Below, one piece after another: positions 24,045-33,137 of a stretch of 64,000 nucleotides of DNA. Position numbers and translations under genes: made by a program. The stretch is from Streptomyces sp. P3 (GTDB taxonomy: Bacteria > Actinomycetota > Actinomycetes > Streptomycetales > Streptomycetaceae). Within the stretch, counting starts at the first letter, position 1. Each line of letters opens with the position of its first letter. The stretch is taken from NCBI RefSeq assembly GCF_003032475.1, contig NZ_CP028369.1, positions 7,130,001 through 7,194,000 on the forward strand, written 5' to 3'. The notes beneath the pieces were generated by a model. That model ran no database searches. It was given only the letters and a program-made list of their open reading frames with translations, and was not told the DNA's origin.

Positions 24045-25109
24045 TCAGCCGACCTTGCCGGGGTACAGGGCCTTGGCGATCGCCTCGACCGTGTCGGCGT
24101 TCTCGACACCGGCGATGGTGGTCTGCTCGGAGCCGATCCGCAGGAAGTGCCCCTCCTTGACCGCCTTCAGCCCCTTGGTGGCGGAGTTCGTCTCCAGCCA
24201 CTTCTGGGCCTCGTCGAACGCCTTCTTGTTCGCGGCCTCGCTGCCCCGGTTGCGCAGGCCCAGATGGATCCAGTCCGGGTCCTTGGCGATCACGTCTTCC
24301 CAGCCGACCGGTTTGAAGTCGCCGTCGCAGTCGGCGAAGACGTTGCGGGCCCCGGCCTGGGTGATCACCGCGTGGGCGATCTGCCGGTTGCAGACGGCCA
24401 TGGGCTGCTTGGTGCCGGCGTCGTAGTCGAAGAAGAAGTACGTCGGCCGCTCGGCCTCACCCGTGCCGCCGACGGCCTTCCGCACGGCGTCCGCCTTCTC
24501 CTTCATGCCCGTGACCAGTTCTTTCGCCTTCGCCGAAGTGCCGGTGACGGCACCGAGGGAGGTGATGTCTTTCTCGACAGCCGTCAGGTCGGTGACAGGG
24601 CTCTTGCTCTGCGCCGCGCAGGCGGTGGACTTCAGGTAGATGTGCCTGATCCCGGCGGCCTTGAACTCCTCCTCGGTCGGCGCGTCTCCCATCCCGCCGC
24701 CCATGTTCATGTTGGCGAAGGTGTCGATGTACAGGTCGGCGCCGGAACCGAGCAGTTTCTCCTTGGGGATCACGGTCTGGCCGAGCACCTTGACCTTCTG
24801 CGCCGGAGCGTCCAGCTCGCCGGGCAGCGTGCCCTTGCCGGGCGGGAAGCCGGTGCCGATCACCTTGTCCCCTGCTCCCAGCCGGAGCAGCAACTCCAGG
24901 CTGGAGGCATTGCTGGTGACGATCTTCCGCGGAGCCTCGGAGAACGTGGTCTTGGCGCCCATGCAGTCGGTGACGGTCACCGGGTAGCCGTCGGAGACGG
25001 CCTTCCCGGCAGCGGGGCTCGCTTCGCCGCCGTCCCCGCTGCCGCAGCCCGCCGCCAGCAGGCCGCCGAGCACCACGGCCGTCGTACCCCACCACACGCG
25101 AGAACGCAT
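24045..25109 (-). CDS. Metal-chelate-binding lipoprotein (FecB/BtuF-like) with a Met-rich loop
   Basis: 354 residues from ATG 25109 (GGAGAG upstream). The signal peptide ends in lipobox LAAGC (Cys22). The binding fold is of the type III (siderophore/cobalamin) class: APRKIVTSNASSLELLLRLGAGDKVIGTG in the first lobe, VGWEDVIAKDPDWIHLG in the second. A notable loop, ANMNMGGGMGD, holds three or four methionines, and extra cysteines are present (DCMG, ADCDGD). Met-rich loops favour soft metals such as Cu(I). The cargo is inferred, not shown. Confidence 0.88.
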   Translation of the reverse strand: MRSRVWWGTTAVVLGGLLAAGCGSGDGGEASPAAGKAVSDGYPVTVTDCMGAKTTFSEAPRKIVTSNASSLELLLRLGAGDKVIGTGFPPGKGTLPGELDAPAQKVKVLGQTVIPKEKLLGSGADLYIDTFANMNMGGGMGDAPTEEEFKAAGIRHIYLKSTACAAQSKSPVTDLTAVEKDITSLGAVTGTSAKAKELVTGMKEKADAVRKAVGGTGEAERPTYFFFDYDAGTKQPMAVCNRQIAHAVITQAGARNVFADCDGDFKPVGWEDVIAKDPDWIHLGLRNRGSEAANKKAFDEAQKWLETNSATKGLKAVKEGHFLRIGSEQTTIAGVENADTVEAIAKALYPGKVG

Positions 25110-25285
25110 CGAAACTCTCCAGGATCCACTCGGGCACGGGCGGACCTCTGCCACCCGTTCCAGAAGTCGGGCCGAACTCCGCGTGGGTTCCCGCCACTTG
25201 GGGTGCCGGTTCATCCGGCTGCCGGAACCCCGGGAGGGAGCACCGCGACTACTGAGGTGTGAAGCGGAGGAGCCTGAAGAGCCCG

Positions 25286-25798
25286 ATGCGTCCGACACGT
25301 TGGACGCGTTCGACGCCGAGAAGTCTGTTCACGAGCGCGCTGCGGTCCGCCGCGGTACCCCTCGGCGCGTGCTGCGCGGCTCTGATCCTGCTGACCGCCT
25401 ACGCCATGACCGGCCTGGCCGGCGATCCTCCGCCCCGGATCACGGTCGTGGACGCCCGGATCATCGCTCCGCCCAGGGGCGCGAGCTCCACCGCCGCCTA
25501 TTTCGAGATCCGAAACACCGGCGTCTCGCGGGACACTCTCCTGTACGCGGACTCGCCGGAGCTGGGAGTCAGCGCCATCCGCCGCGCCGGAGGCCGGGAG
25601 CGGGCGGGGCTCACGGAACAGGTGTGGTCCGTCGACGTTCCGGCGGGCGGCACCGTGCGCATGGCCCCGGATGGTCTGGGCGTCCTGATCATGGATCCGC
25701 CTGCGCTGAAGCCGGGCCGGGAAGTGCTCTACAACCTGTGGTTCCGGTACAGCGGAAGGGTCGGAGTCCGGGTACCCGTGACCACGGCTGCGAGATGA
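25286..25798 (+). CDS. PCuAC-like secreted protein (DUF461 family type)
   Basis: 170 residues from ATG 25286 (GTG 25259 is possible). An N-terminal membrane anchor or signal precedes a beta-sandwich that resembles periplasmic copper chaperones PCuAC: ITVVDARIIAPP, STAAYFEIRNTG, DTLLYADSPELG, VDVPAGGTVRMAPDGLGVLIMDPP. The canonical His/Met ligand set (H-M-x-M and M-x-H) is not preserved; only single methionines remain. It is transcribed divergently from the metal-chelate importer. Confidence 0.65.
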   Translation: MRPTRWTRSTPRSLFTSALRSAAVPLGACCAALILLTAYAMTGLAGDPPPRITVVDARIIAPPRGASSTAAYFEIRNTGVSRDTLLYADSPELGVSAIRRAGGRERAGLTEQVWSVDVPAGGTVRMAPDGLGVLIMDPPALKPGREVLYNLWFRYSGRVGVRVPVTTAAR

Positions 25799-25855
25799 CC
25801 CGACTGTGCCGACGCCCACCATGCCGGGATCGGCTGTATGTCCGTGTCATCCGTG

Positions 25856-26830
25856 TCAGGAGAAGCGTTCCCGGTAGTCGAGGGGCGAGATCCGCAGCAC
25901 CCGCTGGAACGACCTGAGCATCGTGGCCTGCGTACCGAACCCCGTCTCGCGCGCGATGACCTCGGGACTGCGGAGCGTCTCCGTGAGCAGGCGGGAGGCG
26001 GCGGCCACCCGGGCCCGCTCGACGTACTCCCGCGCCGACATGCCGACCTGGGCGCGGAACTGGCGGGTGAAGTGGCGCTCGGAGATGCCTGCCTGACGGG
26101 ACAGGGAGCGGATCGACAGATCGCCGGCCGGGTCGGCGAGGATCCGCCGCTGCACCGCGCGCAGCACCGGGCTGCGCGCGTCGGGGCCGAGCGGCTCGGC
26201 GAACTGGAGCTGACCGCCCGGCCTGCGTCGGTACGTGACCAGGGACCGGGCGACCTGCTGGGCTGCCTCGCCGCCCAGGTCGTCCTCCACGAGGGCGAAG
26301 GCCAGGTCGAGGCCGGAGGCGGCGCCCCCGGCGGTCGTGACGCGGCCGTCCCGCACCACCGTGTCCCGTGCGTCGGCCTCGACGGCCGGGTACCGGCGGG
26401 CGAGTTCGTCCGCGAACTCCCAGTGCGTGGCCGCCCTGCGGCCGTCGAGAAGCCCGGCATCGGCGAGGAGGAAGGCGCCGGTGCCCACCGAGGCGACGCG
26501 CCGGGCCCGCCGGGCAAGGGAACCCACCGCGTCGACGTTCGCCCGATCGAGGGCAGGGATGCCGTCCGTGCCCGGCACGATCAGCGTGCCGGCCTCGGCC
26601 ACGTCCATCGTGCCGTGGTCCGGTCGGACGGTGAGTCCGCCGGACGCGCGGACGGGACCGCCGTCCAGGGAGGCCGTCCTCACCTCGTACCGGCAGGTTC
26701 CCGAGCTCATCTCACCTGCCGCGGCGAAGACATCGGCGGGCCCTGAGAAGCCGAGGCTCTGGGCCCCGTCGAAGAGCAGGATGAGCACCAGGTGGGGCTG
26801 CTGCCCGCTCGTATGGTCCGGACTGTTCAT
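25856..26830 (-). CDS. GlxA-type regulator: DJ-1/PfpI domain plus AraC helix-turn-helix
   Basis: 324 residues from ATG 26830 (GAGG upstream). Residues 12-190 are a DJ-1/PfpI-like sensor domain (LVLILLFDGAQSLGFSGPADVF; the nucleophile position reads SVGTGAF, without cysteine). Residues 225-320 are an AraC DNA-binding domain with ISERHFTRQFRAQVGMSAREYVERAR and ETGFGTQATMLRSFQRVLRISPLDYRERF. The ligand is unknown. It may regulate the copper or isonitrile genes on either side. Confidence 0.88.
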   Translation of the reverse strand: MNSPDHTSGQQPHLVLILLFDGAQSLGFSGPADVFAAAGEMSSGTCRYEVRTASLDGGPVRASGGLTVRPDHGTMDVAEAGTLIVPGTDGIPALDRANVDAVGSLARRARRVASVGTGAFLLADAGLLDGRRAATHWEFADELARRYPAVEADARDTVVRDGRVTTAGGAASGLDLAFALVEDDLGGEAAQQVARSLVTYRRRPGGQLQFAEPLGPDARSPVLRAVQRRILADPAGDLSIRSLSRQAGISERHFTRQFRAQVGMSAREYVERARVAAASRLLTETLRSPEVIARETGFGTQATMLRSFQRVLRISPLDYRERFS

Positions 26831-26955
26831 TGCGACCTCGCTCGTACGCGCATCTTCCTGCGCGCGACTGTCATCCATGGGGGTGCTCGGAACGGTTCGG
26901 CGAGAGGAAGGGCGCCGGCCCGCGCTTCGGACGGACGGCGCCGGCGCCCTTTCGA

Positions 26956-27597
26956 TCACGCGGCCAGCGGGGTCGGCCCGGCCGTCGCCTCGGCCTCGGC
27001 CAGCAGCTCGATGAGCGTGGCCCGGGCGCGGGCCACGCGCGAGCGGACCGTTCCGATGGGGCAGCCACTGGCCTCGGCCGCCTCCGCGTAGGGCAGTCCC
27101 ATCAGCTGAGTGAGAACGAACGCCTCACGGCGCTCAGAGGGCAGCGCGTCCAGCAGGTCGAGCAGCGCGACGCCGTCGTCGAAGCCGGGCAGACCGCTCG
27201 GCTGGGCGCTTTCGACTGTCACTCTCCAGTCGTCCGCGCCGCACAGGCGTGGCCGGGCGGCGGCGTACCGGTAGCTGTCGATCACGGCGCGGCGTGCGAT
27301 GGACAGCAGCCACGCACGCGCCGAGGAGCGCCCCTCGAACCGGTGCAGGCTGCCGAGTGCCCGGAGGAACGTGTCCTGGGCCAGGTCATCGGCGGCCTGG
27401 GGGTCGGAGGACAGATGCGCGACATAACGGACGACGTCGGGGCGCAGAGCTCGTACGAAACGCTCGACGGCGGCAGGGTCTCCGGCGCGGCCGGCGAGCG
27501 CCCAGGCGGTCGTCGACTCGTCGAACGACGCCACCGCACCGTCTTTGTTCACCTCTCTGCGTTTGTCGCGGGAGGCGGGCAGAACAGGAGTGATCAC
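26956..27597 (-). CDS. ECF-type RNA polymerase sigma factor
   Basis: 213 residues if it starts at GTG 27597 (AAGGA six bases upstream); other in-frame starts exist. Region 2: FVRALRPDVVRYVAHLSSDPQAADDLAQDTFLRALGSL with ARAWLLSIARRAVIDSYRY. Region 4: LLDALPSERREAFVLTQLMGLPYAEAAEASGCPIGTVRSRVARARATL. No anti-sigma gene is adjacent. It follows a Met/His-rich membrane protein gene on the same strand and may control the copper block; this is inferred from position only. Confidence 0.88.
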   Translation of the reverse strand: MITPVLPASRDKRREVNKDGAVASFDESTTAWALAGRAGDPAAVERFVRALRPDVVRYVAHLSSDPQAADDLAQDTFLRALGSLHRFEGRSSARAWLLSIARRAVIDSYRYAAARPRLCGADDWRVTVESAQPSGLPGFDDGVALLDLLDALPSERREAFVLTQLMGLPYAEAAEASGCPIGTVRSRVARARATLIELLAEAEATAGPTPLAA

Positions 27598-27794
27598 CTG
27601 ATGTCCTTCTCGGGTCATCCGGCATCCGGCACGGCGGCGCGTACGACCGTGCTGAGGCACGACGGCCGCGTGACACCGCTTGCGGATGGGTCCGGGAGTG
27701 AAGGGGGGACGACCGTACGAGGGCGTACGGCCGATGCCCGAGGCGCGGGTGCCGATGACACGACACCGTCTACGGCCCCGGGGAACCGGCTGTC

Positions 27795-28505
27795 TCAGAC
27801 GACAGCGGTCCCGGCCGGAGGCCCCCGAGGAGTGATCGAGTGAACGAGAAGAAGGCGCCGCGGCACCCGTTCCGAGCGGGCGCGGCGCAGCCGGACGCGC
27901 AGTCGGCGTGGCGGCGCGACAACAGCGAACAGCAGCTGCAGGGGTGCGGCCAGCCAGCCGGCGACGGCCCTCAGGCCACGGAACGCGGCACGCTCCCCAT
28001 GGCCCAGCCACAGGCCGCAGAGCAGCGCGGCGAGTGTGTGGGCGGCCAGCATGCCGAACGACGACATCCCGCCCATGTGGTGGCCCACGGAGCCCATGTG
28101 CCCCATGTGCGCCGCGTGGTCCGTGGCCATGTGACCCATGTCCATGGAGTCCATGGGCATGGCGCTCATGCTGTGGCCCATGGACTCCATGGCGTGTCCC
28201 TGGCCCCCCGAGCCGGGCGGCGTGGTGTCCGGTCCGTCTGCGCTCGTGGCCGTCGACTGCGCTCGTTCGAAGACCGAGTGGAGCACGCCCTGGGTGACCA
28301 CGACCAGGGACACGACCAGCGCAGGTCCGCGCTCACGGCCCGCGAGGCACCAGCCCGCACCGCCCGTGACGGCAAGTCCGGCCGCCAGTGCCCACCATGA
28401 GACGGTGGCGCCGGACATCAGGACGTGGCCGAGAGCGGCGAGCAGCACACAGACGGCCGCGAACACCGCGGCCCGTATCGTGCGCGCACACCGCCCAGCA
28501 GTCAT
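27795..28505 (-). CDS. Met/His-rich membrane protein (copper-related)
   Basis: 236 residues from ATG 28505 (GAGG six bases upstream). It has three or four N-terminal membrane segments, then an extracytoplasmic stretch packed with methionine and histidine (around residues 112-160: HAMESMGHSMSAMPMDSMD, MGHMATDHAAHMGHMGSVG), then a final membrane segment and an Arg-rich tail. Such His/Met clusters bind copper. No named family was recognised. Confidence 0.75.
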   Translation of the reverse strand: MTAGRCARTIRAAVFAAVCVLLAALGHVLMSGATVSWWALAAGLAVTGGAGWCLAGRERGPALVVSLVVVTQGVLHSVFERAQSTATSADGPDTTPPGSGGQGHAMESMGHSMSAMPMDSMDMGHMATDHAAHMGHMGSVGHHMGGMSSFGMLAAHTLAALLCGLWLGHGERAAFRGLRAVAGWLAAPLQLLFAVVAPPRRLRVRLRRARSERVPRRLLLVHSITPRGPPAGTAVV

Positions 28506-28810
28506 GACGGCCCTCATCCTCGCATCCGGGATTCCGTCGCCATGAAGGGGTACGGAATAGGCCCCGCCCTCCACTCAATCCCGGACCAGTGATACAGAAC
28601 ATGCCCACGGGCCGGAACTCGGCGCACGCTTCGGCCGACAACTGAAGATGCGGGGTCTGTCCCGGACCCGCTGTCCACTCGGTCGCGCGGCTTCCCGCCG
28701 GACCCGCCGCGTCGGCAGGGCACCGCCCCGCCCCTTCGCTCGCTCTGCGAGGACGCCGTCACCGCGTGCACGGTCGGCATGCTCACCGAGTCCACCGGGC
28801 AGGCCGCCGG
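28506..28810. other. Non-coding gap in the copper block
   Basis: About 305 bp between the Met/His-rich membrane protein and the PCuAC-like gene. No supported ORF. Likely holds the promoter of the 27795 gene and the 3' end signals of the copA operon. Confidence 0.4.
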
Positions 28811-29332
28811 TCACGCCCCGCCCATCCCCGGGCGGACCACCACCGCAAGGGTGCTGATCCGACCGCTGCGTGCGAAGTGCAGCGTGAACGGCACGAGGTC
28901 GCCCTCGCGCCACGTCTCCTTCGCCCTCACGGTCACATCAGTGCCGAACGGAGACATGGCGAGGCTTTCGCCGGCCGGGACGGCCGCGGAGTCCACCGCC
29001 TGCCCGTACGCCGCCCGTGCGCCAGCCATGCGGTGGCGGCTGAGCGTGGCGTCGCCGCCGGTGGCGGAGGACGTGACCTTCAGCAGCCGGTCGTCCGCGC
29101 CGCCGGAGTTGGTGATGCGGAAGAACGCGGAGGTCTCCCGGGTGCTGTTGAACGAGAGGAAGACACGCCCGCCGGTGACCGCAATCCGTGCAGGGCTGCC
29201 CGCGTTGCCCTGGGCGACCCAGGTGGTCAGGCCCCCGAGGGCGACGCCGCACGCGGCGACGGGCGCGAGCGCGGCGATCAGGCTGTCGGTGACTCGTCGG
29301 CGGGTCGGACGCCACAGGCGCTGTCCGGTCAT
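28811..29332 (-). CDS. PCuAC-like copper chaperone family protein
   Basis: 173 residues, with ATG 29332 overlapping the copA stop (ATGA). A single N-terminal membrane segment anchors a beta-sandwich: RVFLSFNSTRETSAFFRITNSG, DDRLLKVTSSATGGDATLSRHRM, VPAGESLAMSPFGTDVTVRAKE and LHFARSGRISTLAVVVRP. A histidine and methionine in SRHRM and a methionine in LAMSP could be metal ligands. Known PCuAC proteins carry Cu(I) outside the membrane. Coupled to copA and to a small Met-containing membrane protein. Confidence 0.72.
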   Translation of the reverse strand: MTGQRLWRPTRRRVTDSLIAALAPVAACGVALGGLTTWVAQGNAGSPARIAVTGGRVFLSFNSTRETSAFFRITNSGGADDRLLKVTSSATGGDATLSRHRMAGARAAYGQAVDSAAVPAGESLAMSPFGTDVTVRAKETWREGDLVPFTLHFARSGRISTLAVVVRPGMGGA

Positions 29333-31626
29333 CGGGTACCTCCCCGGACCCGCGACGGCTGCCAGGCCCGCAGGCGCAGACTGTTGCCGACCACCAGCAG
29401 GGAACTCACCGACATCGCCGCCGCGGCGAGCATCGGGTTCAGCAGTCCGACCATGGCGAGCGGCACGGTCACCACGTTGTAGCCGAACGCCCACAGGAGG
29501 TTGACGCGGATCGTCCCCAGAGTGCGCCGGGCGAGCCGGACCGCGTCGCCCAGGGCCTCGATGTCACCGCGTACGAGTGTCACGTCGGCGGCCCCGATCG
29601 CCGCGTCGGTGCCACCGCCCATGGCGATGCCGAGGTCGGCCCCGGCCAGCGCGGCGGCGTCGTTGACCCCGTCGCCGACAACCGCGACCCGGCAGCCCTG
29701 CTCCCTCAACTCCCGTACGAGATCGGCCTTATCCTCGGGCGCGCAGCGGGAGTGCACCTCCTCGATGCCGAGCGCGGCGGCGACCGCCCGCGCCGGTGCC
29801 TCCCGGTCGCCGGTGGCGAGCACCGGGCGCACACCGAGGCGCCGCAGCCGGTCCACGGCCTGGTAACTGCCGGGACGTACGACGTCTCCGACCTCGATCA
29901 GCGCCTCGGTGACCCCGTCGACACGGACCAGCACGGGGGTGTTGACGCCGGCCTCCGCCGCCCGCAGCGCGTCGGTGAGGACGGCGGGCAACTCGCCGTC
30001 CGGCGCGAGGACTTCGACCAGCCGCCCCTCGACCCGGCCGCGCACGCCGCGCCCCGCGGTCGCGGCGAAGCCGCTCACCTCCGGCAGCGTGCCCTGCCCG
30101 GTCAGGGCATCACCCGACGCTCCAATACGCTCACGCGGGGACACCCCCGTGGCGTACGCGACGATCGCCCGGCCCAGCGGGTGCTCCGAGCCCTGCTCCA
30201 CCGCACCGGCCAGCCGCAGCACCGCCTCGCGCCCGAGCCCGTCCGCCACGGCCGTGACCCGGGCGACGGTCATGTGGCCGGATGTCAGGGTGCCGGTCTT
30301 GTCGAGCACGACCGTGTCGATGTGCTGCAACCCCTCCAGGGCCTGCGGGCCCCGGACCAGGACACCGAGCTGCGCGCCGCGCCCCGTGGCGGCCATCAGC
30401 GCGGTCGGCGTGGCCAGCCCCAGAGCACACGGGCACGCCACCACCAGGACGGCCACGCACACGGTGACCGCGGCCTGCGGGTCGGCCCCGGCACCCAGCC
30501 AGAACCCGAACACGGTCACGGCGAGCGCCAGCACCACCGGCACGAACACCCCGGCCACCGCGTCCGCCAGCCGCTGCGCCCGCGCCTTGCCCGCCTGAGC
30601 CTCGGTCACCAACCGGGTGATGCGGGCAAGCTGTGTGTCCGCACCGACCGCGGCAGCCCGGACGAGCAGCAGTCCGCCGACGTTGACCGCCCCGCCGACC
30701 ACGGCCGAACCCGGTCCGACCTCGACCGGCTCGCTCTCCCCCGTGACCAGGGACAGGTCCACGGCGGAACTGCCCTCCGCCACCACGCCGTCGGTGGCGA
30801 CGCGCTCACCGGGACGGACGACGAAGACCTGCCCGACCCGCAACTCCTCGACAAGGATCAGCCGCTCGGCCCCGTCCTCGCGTACCGCCACTTCCTTCGC
30901 GGCGAGTTGGGCCAGCGACCGCAGGGCCGCCCCGGTGCCGTTTGTGGCCCGCGATTCCAGGAACCGCCCGGTGAGCACGAACAGCGGTACGACGACGGCC
31001 ACTTCGAGGTACAGGTGCGCCGTGCCGTCCGAGGCTTCGGGCAGCAGGCTGAACGGCATCGTCATGCCCAGCACGCCCGCACCGCCGAAGAAGAGCGCGT
31101 ACACCGACCAGGCGAAGGACGCCGCCACGCCCAGCGAGACCAGGGTGTCCATGGTCGCCGTCGAGTGCCGCAGCCCGCGCAGCGCCCGCACGTGGAACGG
31201 CCACGCACTCCACACCGCGACCGGCGCGGCCAGCACGAAACACAGCCACTGCCAGGAGCGAAACTGCAAGTCGGGCACCATGGACAGCACGACCACCGGC
31301 ACCGCGAGCAGCGCCGTGATCACCAGCCGTTCGAGCTCCTGCCGGGTGCCATCGGACTCCCCGCCCTGGCCCTCCTCGCGCTGCTGCTTCGGAGGCTCGG
31401 GCAGCGCGGCCGTGTATCCGGCCTGCTCAACCGTCGCCATGAGTTCGACGGGGCTGACGTGCGGCGGATGGCTCACCCTGGCGCCCCCGGTGGCCAGATT
31501 GACCGTCGCGGTCACGCCCTCCAGCTTCGCGAGCTTCTTCTCCACCCGCCGCACGCAGGCCGCGCAGGTCATCCCGCCGACGGTCAGGTCGGTGGTCACC
31601 ACTGAGGTGGCCGGTTCCGTGGTCAT
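29329..31626 (-). CDS. copA: Copper-translocating P1B-type ATPase
   Basis: 765 residues. An N-terminal heavy-metal-associated domain with GGMTCAACVRR (Cys21, Cys24); eight membrane segments including the metal-binding CPC in VVACPCALGLATPT; phosphorylation site DKTGTLTSG; and the hinge VAVVGDGVNDAAAL. CopA pumps Cu(I) out of the cytoplasm using ATP. Its start overlaps the stop of a 77-residue membrane protein, and its stop overlaps the PCuAC-like gene, so three genes form one operon (31859 to 28811). Confidence 0.95.
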   Translation of the reverse strand: MTTEPATSVVTTDLTVGGMTCAACVRRVEKKLAKLEGVTATVNLATGGARVSHPPHVSPVELMATVEQAGYTAALPEPPKQQREEGQGGESDGTRQELERLVITALLAVPVVVLSMVPDLQFRSWQWLCFVLAAPVAVWSAWPFHVRALRGLRHSTATMDTLVSLGVAASFAWSVYALFFGGAGVLGMTMPFSLLPEASDGTAHLYLEVAVVVPLFVLTGRFLESRATNGTGAALRSLAQLAAKEVAVREDGAERLILVEELRVGQVFVVRPGERVATDGVVAEGSSAVDLSLVTGESEPVEVGPGSAVVGGAVNVGGLLLVRAAAVGADTQLARITRLVTEAQAGKARAQRLADAVAGVFVPVVLALAVTVFGFWLGAGADPQAAVTVCVAVLVVACPCALGLATPTALMAATGRGAQLGVLVRGPQALEGLQHIDTVVLDKTGTLTSGHMTVARVTAVADGLGREAVLRLAGAVEQGSEHPLGRAIVAYATGVSPRERIGASGDALTGQGTLPEVSGFAATAGRGVRGRVEGRLVEVLAPDGELPAVLTDALRAAEAGVNTPVLVRVDGVTEALIEVGDVVRPGSYQAVDRLRRLGVRPVLATGDREAPARAVAAALGIEEVHSRCAPEDKADLVRELREQGCRVAVVGDGVNDAAALAGADLGIAMGGGTDAAIGAADVTLVRGDIEALGDAVRLARRTLGTIRVNLLWAFGYNVVTVPLAMVGLLNPMLAAAAMSVSSLLVVGNSLRLRAWQPSRVRGGTR

Positions 31627-31859
31627 CAGCCGCCGCTCCCGTGCTTCATGTCCATGCCGCCCTCCGTGCCGCCACTGCCGTCGCCGCTCGTTCCGGAGCG
31701 CTGCATGTCGGGCGCGACGGGGCCGGCGGCGGCTCCGGCGGCGTACGACACCGTGAAGACCAGGGCGAGCAGCAGAAGGAAACCGCAGAGGGCGGGCGGC
31801 GGCACCAGTCTCCGCAGCGCAAAACCCGCTTCAGTGGAGGACTGCTGGGGTTCTTCCAT
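31626..31859 (-). CDS. Small single-pass membrane protein with Met/His tail, upstream of copA
   Basis: 77 residues from ATG 31859, with AGGAGG six bases upstream. One membrane helix (ALCGFLLLLALVFTVSYAAG) is followed by a Gly/Ser-rich tail ending GGMDMKHGSGG and an earlier DMQRSG. The stop overlaps the copA start. The tail could bind copper and hand it to, or take it from, the ATPase. Confidence 0.75.
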   Translation of the reverse strand: MEEPQQSSTEAGFALRRLVPPPALCGFLLLLALVFTVSYAAGAAAGPVAPDMQRSGTSGDGSGGTEGGMDMKHGSGG

Positions 31860-31899
31860 CACCGGCCTCCTGACCTTGGTCGGACGGCTCGGAAACGGG

Positions 31900-31950
31900 G
31901 ATCACGGTGGGATCCCCTACGGCCGTACCGTATAGAGGAGTCGGGTCACG
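31900..31950 (-). promoter_or_regulatory. Candidate operator/promoter of the copA operon
   Basis: An imperfect palindrome CTACGGCCGTACCGTATAG at 31917-31935, containing a perfect TACGGCCGTA, lies about 60 bp upstream of the first gene of the operon. CsoR and similar copper repressors bind comparable GC-rich palindromes, but the match to a CsoR consensus is weak. Confidence 0.3.
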
Positions 31951-32112
31951 CAAGGAGCGAGTTCCGTGCGCCTCTGTGCGATACGCCACAACCGCCGGGG
32001 ATTTCAGGCCGACTCTCCACCGCGACGGCCCTGAGCCGCCATGCCCCGACACCGAGAAGGAGGACAGCAACGTCGGCACCGACAGGGACGGCAAGCTGGG
32101 GCGCTGGAGACC

Positions 32113-32608
32113 GTGACCGTGCCATCCCAGCCACTGTTGTCTTCACCCGCGGGAGGCTTCGGCCCGGAAAGGGTGCAAACACGGCTGGTGGGCCGGGCAG
32201 CAGACCTCGCACACCGCTCCCCCGGCCTCCAGACCAAGCGCCGCTTCGCCCACCACCTCCGGGAGGCGGTACCGGAACACGCCGAGCGCATCCTCAACGA
32301 CCCCGCCTGGGACGCACTCGTCACCGTGCTCGCCGAGGCAGAAGCAACAGGCAACCCGGCCACCGTCCTCCATCAGGCGCTCGGCCAGCGCACCCTGGAC
32401 GACGCCCAGCCCCGCCCGCGCCCTGACCTGGCGCATCCGCCGCCTCGGCGAACTCCACGTACCCGGCCCGCACGCCGATGCAGCCAAGGCTCGCAGCGTC
32501 ACACCACGCCGGGCCGCTCCCTTCCAACCAGCGGCAGCCACTCCAGTGCCGCAGTTCGTCGCCAGCACGTCGGCGCTGATTACGGCCGCGCGGACACCTT
32601 GGGAGTAA
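32113..32608 (+). pseudogene. Remnant of a mobilisation/relaxase-type protein (C-terminal part)
   Basis: From 32113 the frame reads LVGRAADLAHRSPGLQTKRRFAHHLREAVPEHAERILNDPAWDALVTVLAEAEATGNPATVLHQALGQRTLDDAQ, then a one-base slip near 32410 is needed to continue with ARALTWRIRRLGELH to a stop at 32606. This helical block resembles the C-terminus of relaxase/transfer proteins of Streptomyces integrative elements, from memory of the family. The N-terminus is absent. Confidence 0.5.
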
Positions 32609-33137
32609 GCAGATCCAGCGCCTCCTCCCAGCGGTAGTGATCCGCGCCGCCGCCGGCCTTCGGCCGGTGAGGCTCGTACGAGCCGATCAGGACGCCCATC
32701 TCGCACAACCGCTCCAGGCTCTGTCGGTACGCGGGATGGGCGGCCTGGGCCGAGTTCACGTATGGCAGGACGGCCGTGGGGATGCCCATGCCGTACGCCT
32801 CGCACAGGATGCCCAGTGCCAGGGTGTCGGAGATGCCTGCCGCCCACTTGTTGACCGTGTTGAAGGTGGCCGGCGCCACCGCGATGGCGTCGGCGGGCGG
32901 CAATGGGCGAGGATCGCCGGGTGAGCGCCAGGCCGATCGGATGGGGTAGCCGGTCTGGGCTTCGACCGTCTCTGTGTCGATGAAGCCCAGGCCCTGCGGG
33001 GTGGCCACCACGCCCACGTTCCAGTTCGCCGCCTGAGCAGCCGTGATCAGCTTGCCGACGTTGTCGGCGACTCCGGCCGCGCACACGACGACGTACAGGA
33101 ACGGCTTCTTGGTCTGCTGGTCGGGCTGGTCGCTCAC
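32580..33137 (-). CDS. Flavoprotein (PPC-decarboxylase-like fold)
   Basis: 185 residues from GTG 33137, overlapping the stop of an upstream remnant (GTGA). The fold is that of the HFCD flavoproteins: FLYVVVCAAGVADNVGKLITAAQAANWNVGVVATPQG, then PADAIAVAPATFNTVNKWAAGISDTLALGILCEAYG (the FMN-binding region) and PTAVLPYVNSAQAAHPAY. Family members decarboxylate C-terminal or free cysteine derivatives. In Streptomyces this type is often encoded just after a helix-turn-helix/TPR regulator; here only the regulator's 3' end survives. Confidence 0.85.
   Translation of the reverse strand: MSDQPDQQTKKPFLYVVVCAAGVADNVGKLITAAQAANWNVGVVATPQGLGFIDTETVEAQTGYPIRSAWRSPGDPRPLPPADAIAVAPATFNTVNKWAAGISDTLALGILCEAYGMGIPTAVLPYVNSAQAAHPAYRQSLERLCEMGVLIGSYEPHRPKAGGGADHYRWEEALDLLTPKVSARP

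Noticed and set aside
25110..25285. Possible cobalamin riboswitch upstream of the metal-chelate binding-protein gene
   Set aside because: Some G-rich and AACC-like pieces are present on the minus strand, but the B12 box and the conserved core order are not convincing by eye.
31626..32110. Plus-strand genes between the copA operon and the relaxase remnant
   Set aside because: Frames such as 31641-32426 are antisense to the small copA-linked gene and lose sense around the promoter; no ribosome site or family similarity.
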